Source: Leuctra nigra
Lineage: Eukaryota > Arthropoda > Insecta > Plecoptera > Leuctridae
NCBI GenBank assembly: GCA_934045905.1
Contig: OW203762.1
Location: forward strand, 51,051,411-51,115,410
Length of the DNA stretch: 64,000 nucleotides
Direction: 5' to 3'
Shown: piece after piece, positions 46,801 to 51,467 of the stretch
Numbering within the stretch: the stretch's first letter is position 1
How the letters are laid out: every line of letters begins with the position of its first letter
Made by a program: the position numbers and the translations under genes
The notes under the pieces: model-generated
What the model was told of the DNA's origin: nothing
Seen by the model: only the letters and a program-made list of their open reading frames with translations
The model's database searches: none

Positions 46801-49267
46801 AATTTTTCAATTTAAGAAAATGTGTTATGAAATATCAAGAAAAATTCTTGAATAATAGTCATGGTTTACAAATTCAGAAATATCTGGTCAGTTTGACAAG
46901 AAATATCAAGAATTTATATTGAATTGAGAATCGATTTGTATTTTTGATATTATATTATTGCATGTGTTTTGTTTCATGTTGATGATTAGTGATGACGGTG
47001 AACCTATGTTCAGGCACAAGCTGTCCGTGTGGGCGTGGAACATGTGGAACCCCTGCGACGCCGCCGCCATCATCTTCTTCCTCATCGGCCTCGTGCTGCG
47101 CCTGCGCGCCTCCACCATGCAGTCGGGTCGCATCATGTTCTGCGTGGACATCATCTACTGGTATCTGCGCATCCTCAACATCCTCGGCGTCAACAAGTAC
47201 CTGGGTCCGCTCGTCACGATGATGGGGAAGATGGTCAAGAACATGATCTACTTCGTGGTCCTCTTGCTCGTCGTGCTCATGAGTTTCGGCGTGTGTCGAC
47301 AGTCGATCCTCTACCCGGACAACTCGTTCAGTTGGACGATCGTCCGCGACGTTTTCTTCCAGCCGTACTTCATGTTGTACGGCGAGGTGTTTGCCGGAGA
47401 GATCGATCCAGAGTGTGGCATGGATCCCAGTCAGCCCAAGTGTCAGACGGGGCGGTGGATCACGCCGGTCGTCATGTCGATGTACCTCCTCGTCGCCAAC
47501 ATCCTGCTCATCAACCTCCTCATCGCCGTCTTCAACAACATCTTCATCGAGGTCAACGCCGTGTCGCATCAAGTCTGGATGTTTCAGAGGTTCACAGTGG
47601 TCATGGAGTACGAACAGAAACCGGTTCTGCCTCCGCCATTGATCATTCTTAGTCACATATTTTTGCTACTCAAGTTTTGTCGGAGGAAAGTGCGAGGCGT
47701 TAGGGAGACGTACGACAATGCGCTGAAGTTGTTCTTGGACACGGACGATCTGGAGAGGTTGTACGACTTCGAAGAGGAGTGCGTTGAGGGTTACTTCCGG
47801 GAGCAGGAGACGAAGTTGAACTTGTCGAGCGACGAGAGGATCAAGAACACGGCCGAGCGCGTCGACAACATGTACCAGAAGGTGGAGGACATCAATCAGA
47901 AGGAGAACAGCCAGACGTCGTCGATCCAAGGCGTGGAGTTCCGCATCCGGAAGCTGGAAGATCTGACGGAGCAGACGCTGTCTCATCTCGCCGTGATCCA
48001 CAGGTTCATGGCGACGCACACGCGCGACCAGCCGTTCGCGTCGGAGCTGGCGGAGTTCGCGCGGAAGGGAGAGAAGATCCGCATGGCCCGGGTCAAGGAC
48101 GACGTCAAGATGGCGGGAGAAGAACCGGCGCTCGACAAGATGCGTCTCATGCCGTTCGGTCGGGACCATCTGTCTCGGCGTCGTCCGACGAGGTCGTTGA
48201 CAGAGGTTCGTCCAGATAGTTTCCTAGAGTTCAGGATGGACGACTCCTTGGTGAAGTCCCCAGAGCCGCTGATCGAGAACTCCGACGAGATGTCCGAGGA
48301 GAAGGATGCTTCGGATGAGGATATAAGCATCAAGATCCCCAGCAAGACTATCATGGTGGAGGTGATGGGCAAGAGCACGTCCGACAGCGACGCAAGCATC
48401 AGCGGGAAACACGGCGCCGGCATGGAGGGCTCGGGAGGGTCATTCGACACTCCTCTTCCCGACTTCCTCAAGAGCAGCTCGCTGGACTTCAGGTCTCAAG
48501 GTCGTCACGGGCGCATCAAGCGGCGACTCAGCTGTGACATGGCCGCCGGCGAGGAGGGCGGTCACGTGATGCGCCACCCTCTGCTGACGCGACGGCAACA
48601 CAGCAAGACGAGCTCCGAGCCGGAGAACGCGACGGGTGGCGTCCTGACGGAGGACGAGGACGACTATCCCGTGGCGGCCGCCGCGGCGACGACGTCTGGG
48701 AGTCACGTGACATGGGCCGAGCCGAGGAAGACGGTGAGCAAGCGCAAGGGCAACCCGCGCTCGATGCTGATGGCGATGCACTCCGAGTACACGAGCATCA
48801 CCGACGAGCTGGAGACTGTGTGCGGCCTCCTCAGTCCACCGCGCACCCCGCGGCTGCTGTCCCCGCCCCGCCCAGGCGAATCCCCCGCGCTGCCTCGACG
48901 CAATCGACACCATTCCGAGATGTCCAACCCGGAGATGGCGCTGTACCTGGAGAAGGAGCACCTCCGCGACGCCGAGGACAACGACTACCACCTCATGGAG
49001 GGTCTCATCCAGCGCCGCATCATCAGCGACGACTCCACTGACGAGTACTACCTGGGCGTGTCCCACGACTTGCCGGAGTTCCGCAACCAGGGGCGCTCTC
49101 TGCGGCGGGAGAGCGCGATCGAGATGACCTCGCCGACGGGCGGACATCAGGGCCCCGCCATCTTCTGCACAGACACGGAGACCAAGAAGCAGAAGGTCAT
49201 TCGCACCGCCCCGGAGGAGACTGGATCTCAGAACCTGCTGAAGCCGACGTCAGAAACGATGTGCTAG
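1727..49267 (+). CDS. Trpm: TRPM-family cation channel, 17 coding exons (5' end missing)
   Basis: The protein is a tetrameric plasma-membrane cation channel of the melastatin TRP family. The spliced frame joins exons 1727-1806, 16555-16726, 16985-17198, 18572-18731, 20723-20859, 25787-25943, 27735-27882, 28697-28883, 29133-29263, 30272-30399, 30777-30969, 41389-41578, 42116-42327, 42974-43150, 45118-45339, 45965-46122 and 47014-49267. Together they give 1639 residues with every phase consistent. Numbering from the first visible residue: SWIE and CCCG N-terminal motifs; SLOG-like nucleotide-fold region about 85-310 ([26 protein letters not shown]); helical MHR region to about 760; S1 about 826-853, S2 861-880, S3 905-919, S4 930-948, S5 965-988; filter GEVFAGEID 1012-1020; S6 1038-1066; TRP helix 1075-1090; coiled coil about 1140-1205. 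The remaining C-terminus looks disordered, with no alpha-kinase domain, as known for insect Trpm. The filter resembles the divalent-permeable TRPM1/3/6/7 group (family knowledge). The initiator exon is missing. Confidence 0.96.
3579..5054 (+). pseudogene. 5'-truncated non-LTR retrotransposon reverse transcriptase
   Basis: The open frame runs from just after a TAA at 3576 to TAG at 5054. It encodes the fingers/palm of a LINE reverse transcriptase, starting at a [23 protein letters not shown] segment. Recognisable motifs are [39 protein letters not shown] and the catalytic YADD at about 4188-4199, followed by a thumb/C-terminal region. The endonuclease domain and the first ORF are absent, so this is a typical dead-on-arrival copy with an intact remaining frame. 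It is in the sense orientation of Trpm intron 1. It looks like the Jockey/CR1 group of animal LINEs, but I cannot fix the clade. No initiator ATG is implied. Confidence 0.9.
5121..5143 (+). repeat. (TTCTA)n simple repeat, LINE 3' tail
   Basis: Four to five TTCTA units directly follow the LINE 3' UTR. Their position marks the 3' end of the retrotransposon insertion. Confidence 0.8.
8370..8470 (-). repeat. Possible tRNA-derived SINE fragment
   Basis: On the minus strand a GAGTTCAAATCTC block resembles a pol III box B. It follows a stretch that could be a degenerate box A region. No poly(A) or repeat tail was found, so this is only a weak suggestion of SINE ancestry. Confidence 0.2.
12049..12540. 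mobile_element. Short inverted-repeat element
   Basis: A perfect 12-bp inverted repeat (TTAAGGAGGGAT at 12049-12060; complement at 12529-12540) encloses about 490 bp without coding potential. A strong internal hairpin at 12458-12515 adds to its MITE-like character. The ends are provisional because no target duplication was resolved. Confidence 0.4.
12458..12515. repeat. Perfect-arm hairpin
   Basis: ACGGTCTTCTAGAAATT on the left pairs with the complementary arm ending at 12515, with a loop of about 20 bp. It lies inside the 12049-12540 inverted-repeat element. Confidence 0.6.
13333..13350. repeat. (AC)n microsatellite
   Basis: About nine AC units lie in Trpm intron 1. Confidence 0.85.
14660..15000. 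repeat. Diverged tandem duplication, about 173-bp period
   Basis: Two adjacent copies share the same order of blocks: a GATTCAA-like segment, GAATGC, CTTGACGCC or CTGACGCC, ACAGTGAATAT, TTGAACCCCGG, and then CACGTGCTTG followed by CTGCATCTTTTGCTG. The GACGCC landmark is at 14741 in copy one and 14914 in copy two. The copies differ by many substitutions and small indels, so the duplication is old. Confidence 0.65.
16035..16067. repeat. Poly-C plus (AC)n microsatellite
   Basis: Twelve or so C residues are followed by about ten CA units, about 490 bp upstream of Trpm exon 16555-16726. Confidence 0.9.
16555..16726 (+). CDS. Trpm: Trpm exon (CCCG motif, MHR1 start)
   Basis: The acceptor is TGCGTAG and the donor GTACAG. 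The first base completes Arg, then [10 protein letters not shown] follows. The exon ends in [19 protein letters not shown], the hallmark TRPM segment leading into the SLOG-like fold. It ends at a codon boundary. Confidence 0.93.
16985..17198 (+). CDS. Trpm: Trpm exon (SLOG-like domain, part 1)
   Basis: The acceptor is TTGCAG and the donor GTGAGA. The exon encodes [12 protein letters not shown] through [14 protein letters not shown], including the [14 protein letters not shown] strand-helix region. Intron 2 before it is only 258 bp. Confidence 0.95.
17199..18571 (+). other. Trpm intron 3
   Basis: This stretch is AT-rich with no coding sequence, repeat array or RNA gene that I can support. Confidence 0.7.
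18572..18731 (+). CDS. Trpm: Trpm exon (SLOG-like domain, GIAPWG motif)
   Basis: The acceptor is CTGACAG and the donor GTAACG. The exon encodes [29 protein letters not shown] and [14 protein letters not shown]. The 122-bp repeat array begins only about 30 bp past the donor. Confidence 0.95.
18760..19772. repeat. 122-bp higher-order tandem array (about 8 copies)
   Basis: The period is exactly 122 bp: the TCAAGTTAATGCGCC landmark occurs at 18821, 18943, 19065 and 19187. Each unit is made of three related sub-units of 41, 41 and 40 bp, each starting CTACT and ending near CGCACA or TTACATA. Only a few positions vary between copies (ACACGC/ACTCGC, CTATG/CTGTG). The array starts just downstream of the exon 4 donor and ends at a GGCGGCATCC junction. 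Confidence 0.95.
19773..20722 (+). other. Remainder of Trpm intron 4
   Basis: This unique AT-rich sequence follows the 122-bp array. I see no gene or repeat in it that I can support. Confidence 0.65.
20723..20859 (+). CDS. Trpm: Trpm exon (SLOG-like domain, [12 protein letters not shown])
   Basis: The acceptor is CTTGCAG and the donor GTAAGG. The exon encodes [37 protein letters not shown] and SNQKLHPG. It ends with the first base of the Gly codon that exon 6 completes. Confidence 0.95.
20860..22708 (+). other. Proximal part of Trpm intron 5
   Basis: This stretch is AT-rich unique sequence. Short self-complementary stretches occur around 22070-22145, where TTCTC and GAGAA motifs recur, but no element boundary is clear. 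No coding sequence is supported. Confidence 0.6.
22709..24746. repeat. 68-bp tandem array (about 30 copies) with self-complementary unit ends
   Basis: The period is 68 bp: TGATACGGGCTC recurs every 68 bases from about 22714. Each unit starts TGATACGG and ends CCGTATCA, and the inverted similarity continues through TCACT/AGTGA. Each unit can therefore fold into a hairpin of about 17 imperfect pairs. The copies are nearly identical, differing mainly at ATGGT/ATGGC. The array lies wholly in Trpm intron 5. Confidence 0.97.
24747..25004 (+). other. Spacer between two arrays in Trpm intron 5
   Basis: This is unique AT-rich sequence between the 68-bp and 45-bp arrays. Nothing in it can be supported as a gene. 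Confidence 0.6.
25005..25528 (+). repeat. 45/46-bp minisatellite carrying the exon 6 3' splice site (about 11 copies)
   Basis: Each unit contains GATGTTCCAG then GCACGC, identical to the acceptor and first bases of the true exon at 25787. It continues with a contracted version of the exon start (CCGTGTCTGGT) and a donor-like GTGAGT. Units vary between CACGCCC and CACGCC, and between GTGTGCGT, GTGGGCGT and GTGGGCGC. The structure suggests amplification of a shortened exon-start/intron-end segment. Confidence 0.95.
25529..25786 (+). pseudogene. Two tandem partial copies of Trpm exon 6 (129-bp period)
   Basis: Exon-like copies start after TTCCAG at 25529 and 25658, and the complete exon follows at 25787, so the spacing is exactly 129 bp. 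Each partial copy matches the first ~90 bases of the exon through TVVCL-type and EYVTDTP coding, then switches to CGTGTCTGGT and a GTGAGT donor. Using these copies would leave a splice phase incompatible with the next exon, so they look like non-productive relics. The two partial copies share GAGCAGTG, where the full exon has GAGCCGTG. Confidence 0.9.
25787..25943 (+). CDS. Trpm: Trpm exon 6 (complete copy; CDGSGRA motif)
   Basis: The acceptor is TGTTCCAG and the donor GTGAGT. The exon encodes [33 protein letters not shown] and [15 protein letters not shown]. It is the only one of the exon-6-like copies that continues past TDTP and reaches a phase-compatible donor. Confidence 0.95.
26180..26327. 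mobile_element. Foldback MITE-like element
   Basis: GGGGGCTTATTCTCGAAAA at the left end matches the reverse complement of the right end at about 26309-26327. The inverted similarity continues inward through ATCACGTCATA and ATTCATA motifs. It is about 148 bp long with no coding sequence. Confidence 0.7.
26395..26580 (+). repeat. Possible tRNA-derived SINE
   Basis: CCCGGGTTCGATTCC is a perfect pol III box B. C-rich sequence follows, ending in an AT-rich stretch. The upstream box A is not convincing, so this is a tentative SINE fragment and not a functional tRNA. Confidence 0.35.
27735..27882 (+). CDS. Trpm: Trpm exon (YASESGEQ to KKNL)
   Basis: The acceptor is GCTCCAG and the donor GTAGGA. 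The exon encodes [36 protein letters not shown] and [11 protein letters not shown], the conserved end of the SLOG-like region. It ends at a codon boundary. Confidence 0.95.
27883..28696 (+). other. Trpm intron 7
   Basis: The first ~450 bp are unremarkable. The last ~360 bp hold a double palindrome (28334-28661) that ends 35 bp before the next exon. Confidence 0.7.
28334..28661. repeat. Two adjacent long palindromes (inverted pair)
   Basis: The first palindrome (28334-28500) runs from CCAGGAGGCCAATTCTTGAG to its complement. The second (28501-28661) has the same arms, and its central spacer is the reverse complement of the first spacer. The whole block is therefore also one large imperfect palindrome. 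A poly-A-rich AAAAAAGTTG arm motif flanks each loop. It looks like two head-to-head copies of a foldback MITE. Confidence 0.92.
28697..28883 (+). CDS. Trpm: Trpm exon (ITVFR, LAWNR-type motif)
   Basis: The acceptor is GGCACAG and the donor GTGAGC. The exon encodes [34 protein letters not shown] and [16 protein letters not shown], the conserved MHR helical repeats. Confidence 0.96.
29133..29263 (+). CDS. Trpm: Trpm exon ([12 protein letters not shown])
   Basis: The acceptor is CCTCCAG and the donor GTAGGC. The exon encodes [32 protein letters not shown] and RLEELYNT. Intron 8 before it is only 249 bp. Confidence 0.96.
29264..30271 (+). other. Trpm intron 9
   Basis: This is about 1 kb of AT-rich unique sequence. 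I see no gene or repeat in it. Confidence 0.65.
30272..30399 (+). CDS. Trpm: Trpm exon ([13 protein letters not shown])
   Basis: The acceptor is GTTCCAG and the donor GTACAG. The exon encodes [17 protein letters not shown] and [18 protein letters not shown], conserved in the MHR region. Confidence 0.96.
30400..30776 (+). other. Trpm intron 10
   Basis: This is 377 bp of AT-rich sequence with nothing supportable inside. Confidence 0.7.
30777..30969 (+). CDS. Trpm: Trpm exon 11; its 3' end founds the 60-bp array
   Basis: The acceptor is TTTAACAG and the donor GTGAGT at 30970. The exon encodes [17 protein letters not shown] and ends [11 protein letters not shown], the conserved segment before the WAVLTKRQ block of exon 12. 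The last 38 coding bases are the first part of the repeat unit that is then tandemly copied for 9.8 kb. Only this first donor gives a productive join, because the downstream frame reads V-S-R-stop. Confidence 0.94.
30932..40757. repeat. 60-bp exon-junction satellite, about 164 units
   Basis: The unit comprises about 38 bases from the end of Trpm exon 11 (through CCCTTCAACGAGTTGCTC or CTG), the donor GTGAGT, then AGATAGCCAGTTGTAATAG, GGACACGACCTCCAG and GCGTCGACAT. Units are near-identical. The common variant is C or G just before GTGAGT. Rarer ones are a 1-bp loss at about 32047, a 4-bp ATAG gain at about 38181 and scattered substitutions. In every unit I read the GTGAGT is intact. The array makes up about 94 per cent of intron 11. 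On the minus strand one frame lacks stops because 60 is divisible by three. Confidence 0.98.
40758..41388 (+). other. Distal part of Trpm intron 11
   Basis: The array breaks at CTCTTGAACGGCG and unique AT-rich sequence runs to the acceptor of exon 12. Nothing else is supported. Confidence 0.7.
41389..41578 (+). CDS. Trpm: Trpm exon ([20 protein letters not shown])
   Basis: The acceptor is AACGCAG and the donor GTAAGA. The exon encodes [38 protein letters not shown] and [13 protein letters not shown], a very conserved TRPM block. It follows directly on FNELL of exon 11, which supports skipping the whole array. Confidence 0.97.
41579..42115 (+). other. Trpm intron 12
   Basis: This is 537 bp of AT-rich unique sequence with no supportable feature. 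Confidence 0.7.
42116..42327 (+). CDS. Trpm: Trpm exon ([13 protein letters not shown] to TNLK)
   Basis: The acceptor is CTTCTCCAG and the donor GTAAGT. The exon encodes [51 protein letters not shown] and TRKNTNLK. Confidence 0.97.
42328..42973 (+). other. Trpm intron 13
   Basis: This is 646 bp of AT-rich unique sequence with no supportable feature. Confidence 0.7.
42974..43150 (+). CDS. Trpm: Trpm exon (VILGLICWP, pre-S1)
   Basis: The acceptor is CTTGCAG and the donor GTAGGT. The exon encodes [19 protein letters not shown], the pre-S1 helix, followed by an acidic variable linker ([15 protein letters not shown]). Phase is 0 at both ends, which would allow cassette splicing of the linker region. 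Confidence 0.93.
43151..45117 (+). other. Trpm intron 14
   Basis: The intron contains an inverted-repeat element at 43387-43689. The other ~1.6 kb is AT-rich with no supportable gene or exon. Confidence 0.65.
43387..43689. mobile_element. Inverted-repeat element with about 40-bp imperfect arms
   Basis: The left arm (43387-43425) includes ACGTTTCGTC, AGATCTCACT and CTCATCAG. The right arm (43648-43689) is its imperfect reverse complement and includes CTGATGAAG, GTGAGATCTTGACGAAACGT and GTATTTTC. About 220 bp of AT-rich sequence lies between them. Confidence 0.7.
45118..45339 (+). CDS. Trpm: Trpm exon (linker to start of S1)
   Basis: The acceptor is CCGCCAG and the donor GTAAAT. The exon encodes [15 protein letters not shown], a variable acidic linker, and ends [16 protein letters not shown], the start of transmembrane segment S1. 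Phase is 0 at both ends. Confidence 0.95.
45340..45964 (+). other. Trpm intron 15
   Basis: This is AT-rich sequence. It includes one copy (45753-45783) of a 31-bp sequence repeated in intron 16. Confidence 0.65.
45753..45783 (+). repeat. 31-bp direct repeat, copy in intron 15
   Basis: The sequence GTTTACAAATTCAGAAATAT plus CTGGTCAGTTT is identical to 46864-46894. The two copies flank exon 16. Confidence 0.9.
45965..46122 (+). CDS. Trpm: Trpm exon (S1-S2)
   Basis: The acceptor is GTTTCAG and the donor GTACGT. The exon encodes the rest of S1 ([16 protein letters not shown]), an external loop ([10 protein letters not shown]) and S2 ([19 protein letters not shown]), ending SSEPVAI. Confidence 0.96.
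46147..46634. mobile_element. DNA-transposon-like element with about 65-bp terminal inverted repeats
   Basis: The left arm (46147-46211) begins TAGGGCGGTTTCTCAATTG and runs into tandem ACGGACG/GGAGACG motifs. The right arm (46571-46634) is its imperfect reverse complement and ends CAATTGTGCATCGGCCTA. TA bases at both outer ends could be a target duplication. The ~360-bp interior has no coding sequence, so the element is non-autonomous. Confidence 0.85.
46864..46894 (+). repeat. 31-bp direct repeat, copy in intron 16
   Basis: This copy is identical to 45753-45783. It lies about 120 bp before the exon 17 acceptor. Confidence 0.9.
47014..49267 (+). CDS. Trpm: Trpm terminal exon (S3-S6, pore, TRP helix, coiled coil, C-terminus)
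   Basis: The acceptor is ATGTTCAG and the stop TAG ends at 49267. This single 2254-bp exon encodes S3 ([19 protein letters not shown]), S4 ([18 protein letters not shown]), S5 ([17 protein letters not shown]) and the pore ([14 protein letters not shown]). It continues with S6 ([19 protein letters not shown]), the TRP helix (VWMFQRF) with [10 protein letters not shown], and a coiled coil around [19 protein letters not shown] ~430-residue Ser/Arg/Glu-rich tail without a kinase domain follows. The upstream frame is open by chance across the acceptor, so the exon start rests on homology and phase. Confidence 0.97.
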
Positions 49268-51163
49268 TCGACGCTGGCAGAATAATACAATTACCACTAT
49301 TTATTTGAAACGTTTGGTCTGTAAAAGTGATTCCAGCGTCTTGTTCGATTGGATGGATCACGGAAACTTGCAATAATGCCGCGTCTATGTATCATAGCAA
49401 TACGCTTTGTCGCTGTCATGCGGCAACTGACCATTAGCATAAGGAATACAGTGTTATCCACAGTCCTATAGATAGCTTGCCGCGATCAGCTGCATGTGAT
49501 GTTTATGTCAACCAATGACGTCGACGAGGACTCGGCTGTGTAAAGAATGACTCGGGAGCGCGTTTGGTCGTTTTGATATTTGTATCGGAAAGAAGGGCAC
49601 CTACCAATAATGAATTTATTTAGCGATCATTTGTTCTCCACAAATATCGATGCACTCACGTTTCCTTTTTACATTTTATTAGTCTTAAAAAAAGAAATGT
49701 AATCTGTAATTCCATGCTAAAATCCATAAATCTGACTAAGTTTTAATGGAATTTTAAATAGATTTTAATCTATGGATGTGTAGGCCTAAATGAAGTCATG
49801 GGTTTATAGATTTCGTCATATGTGTGAATAGTATTAGAATAATACTTAAGTACTAATAATTGACAGACAATATCATTGTAATGAACTACTTGTAGAACTC
49901 TTCCTAGTTGAATCTAGAACGGCCTATATCTTGGAAGTCTAATTGGCAATGAAGCGGAACAGACCATTTCGATCGCTTTATGAATTTTATCAGTTAAATG
50001 CTTTAAGAATAGAATTTTATGTAAGATGTTAAGTTTAAATTCTGCGGAAATGCTGGAATCGTTTCCGAACTATTGTGATTGAAAATACTCTCGATCCATC
50101 ATGGAATCTATCGAGAGGAAGGAAATGGCAGTGCCAAAACTTTTGTTTGGATTCTATATTATGTCTAACTAAGGATTCTCATTTTATATTATGTGTCATA
50201 TTTTCTATATTCTTAAAAGAGTGATTGCTTTGTCTGCGCTTCATGATTGCTGTGTCTCATCGTAGAATGTAGGTATTGCACGGTTATAAACTATCAGCTG
50301 TTAGGAAATCATTCTAATCCCCGCCTTAATCTAAATTGCCAATCACCAATCATTATTCCTCGCGAATGTTCTCATTGGCAATTAGACTGCTCTATCTCCT
50401 CACAAGACTGATATCTCATATCACTCTCGCATGATGTGCTGTGACGTCACCTCACCGCTCACGGATTCTTCGGCTGGACTCGAACCATCTTCTATTTTCT
50501 TATCAAGCTGCCTCGGCGGCGTTCTGAACTTCACCTGTGTTCTCCCCCCTATTCTATGTGTCTTACCATTTTTTGAAGAATACAATAAAACTATTTTCTC
50601 CATGAGATTGATGAGTTTACTATTTTTTACGTGGTGTTAACTCCTAGCACATTTCCTAGCCTTTGGTTAACATTTTGACATCATTAATCTTATAAATAAT
50701 TAATTATAGGTTCTTATGGACATGTTCTTAAATATATTCAAAATATTGACAATTACGTATAGTAACCGTCAGTTATTATTTTGACATTTTAATTGAAGGA
50801 AATATCTGCATTGTGACACTTTGTGAATGTGTGACGGTGGCTCATTTTTTTTAAAGGAATTGCGAGTTAAAATCATAGCCGCATTGCTGGTATTATTGCT
50901 TATCAAGTCCAATCGCAAGCCCTAATTACTTTTGAAATACACTCGTAATGCAGTTCTTGTTATCATTTCTTTAATCAAATGTAAATGTATGTTGAAAGAA
51001 CGGGAGGTGATCTAGCATCCAGATGTTACAAATGAAATCCAACTAGATATTTGATATAGATGAACTAATTTATCTATTATGGATCGAAAAGAAGTGATGA
51101 TTAAATGCCATTAGTGTCAATCTTGTCTTGGGTACATTTTGTAATCAATTCGTTCAGTTTGGA
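49268..51163. other. Trpm 3' UTR and intergenic region between convergent genes
   Basis: No protein-like frame is present. The 3' ends of Trpm (plus) and the ODF3-like gene (minus) both fall here. Sequence is AT-rich with several T-rich stretches. Confidence 0.6.
50584..50589 (+). terminator. Candidate Trpm polyadenylation signal
   Basis: AATAAA lies about 1.3 kb past the Trpm stop, followed by a T-rich stretch. This is a motif match only; other variants nearer the stop are possible. Confidence 0.3.
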
Positions 51164-51467
51164 CTACTCGCAGACCGGCGGCGCTGTTGTGTAGACGGCG
51201 TCCATGTTGTCTGCCTCTGTGACCGCCGGGGTCATGAACTCGGTGTGCTTCATGCCGAACTTGGGGAACCTGGTGTCGCCTTTGGGCTTCGGTTTCTCGA
51301 GGCCGTATGCCCCTGGGCCCGGTCCCACGGTCCCGGCGCCGGCCATATTCGTGCGCAGGCCCATGCTGTACTTGGGCGCGCTCGGCTTGTATTTGTCCAT
51401 CTGCGTGCCCCCGTACGCCGCTGGGCCCGGGGTCTGGAACTTGCTGTGCATGTCGTGCCGACCACCC
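51164..51467 (-). CDS. ODF3: ODF3-like terminal exon
   Basis: The acceptor is TGCACAG and the stop TAG. The exon encodes RHDMHSKFQTPGPAAYGG, KPSAPKYSMGLRTNM, VGPGPGAYGLEKPKPKGD and KFGMKHTEFMTPAV. Confidence 0.95.

Larger units (their letters stand above)
46123..47013 (+). other. Trpm intron 16
   Basis: A 488-bp inverted-repeat element (46147-46634) starts 24 bp past the donor. The second copy of the 31-bp repeat lies at 46864-46894. The rest is AT-rich. Confidence 0.7.

Noticed and set aside
46958..47013. Translation starting at 46958 as the beginning of a short TRPM pore protein
   Set aside because: The open stretch before 47014 is intron that is open by chance. Residues before the acceptor have no TRPM similarity, and the phase joins properly to exon 45965-46122.
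46955..49147. Minus-strand frames opposite the last Trpm exon
   Set aside because: They are rich in Arg/His/Asp, typical of antisense to GC-rich coding DNA. The plus strand has clear TRPM pore and TRP-helix homology.
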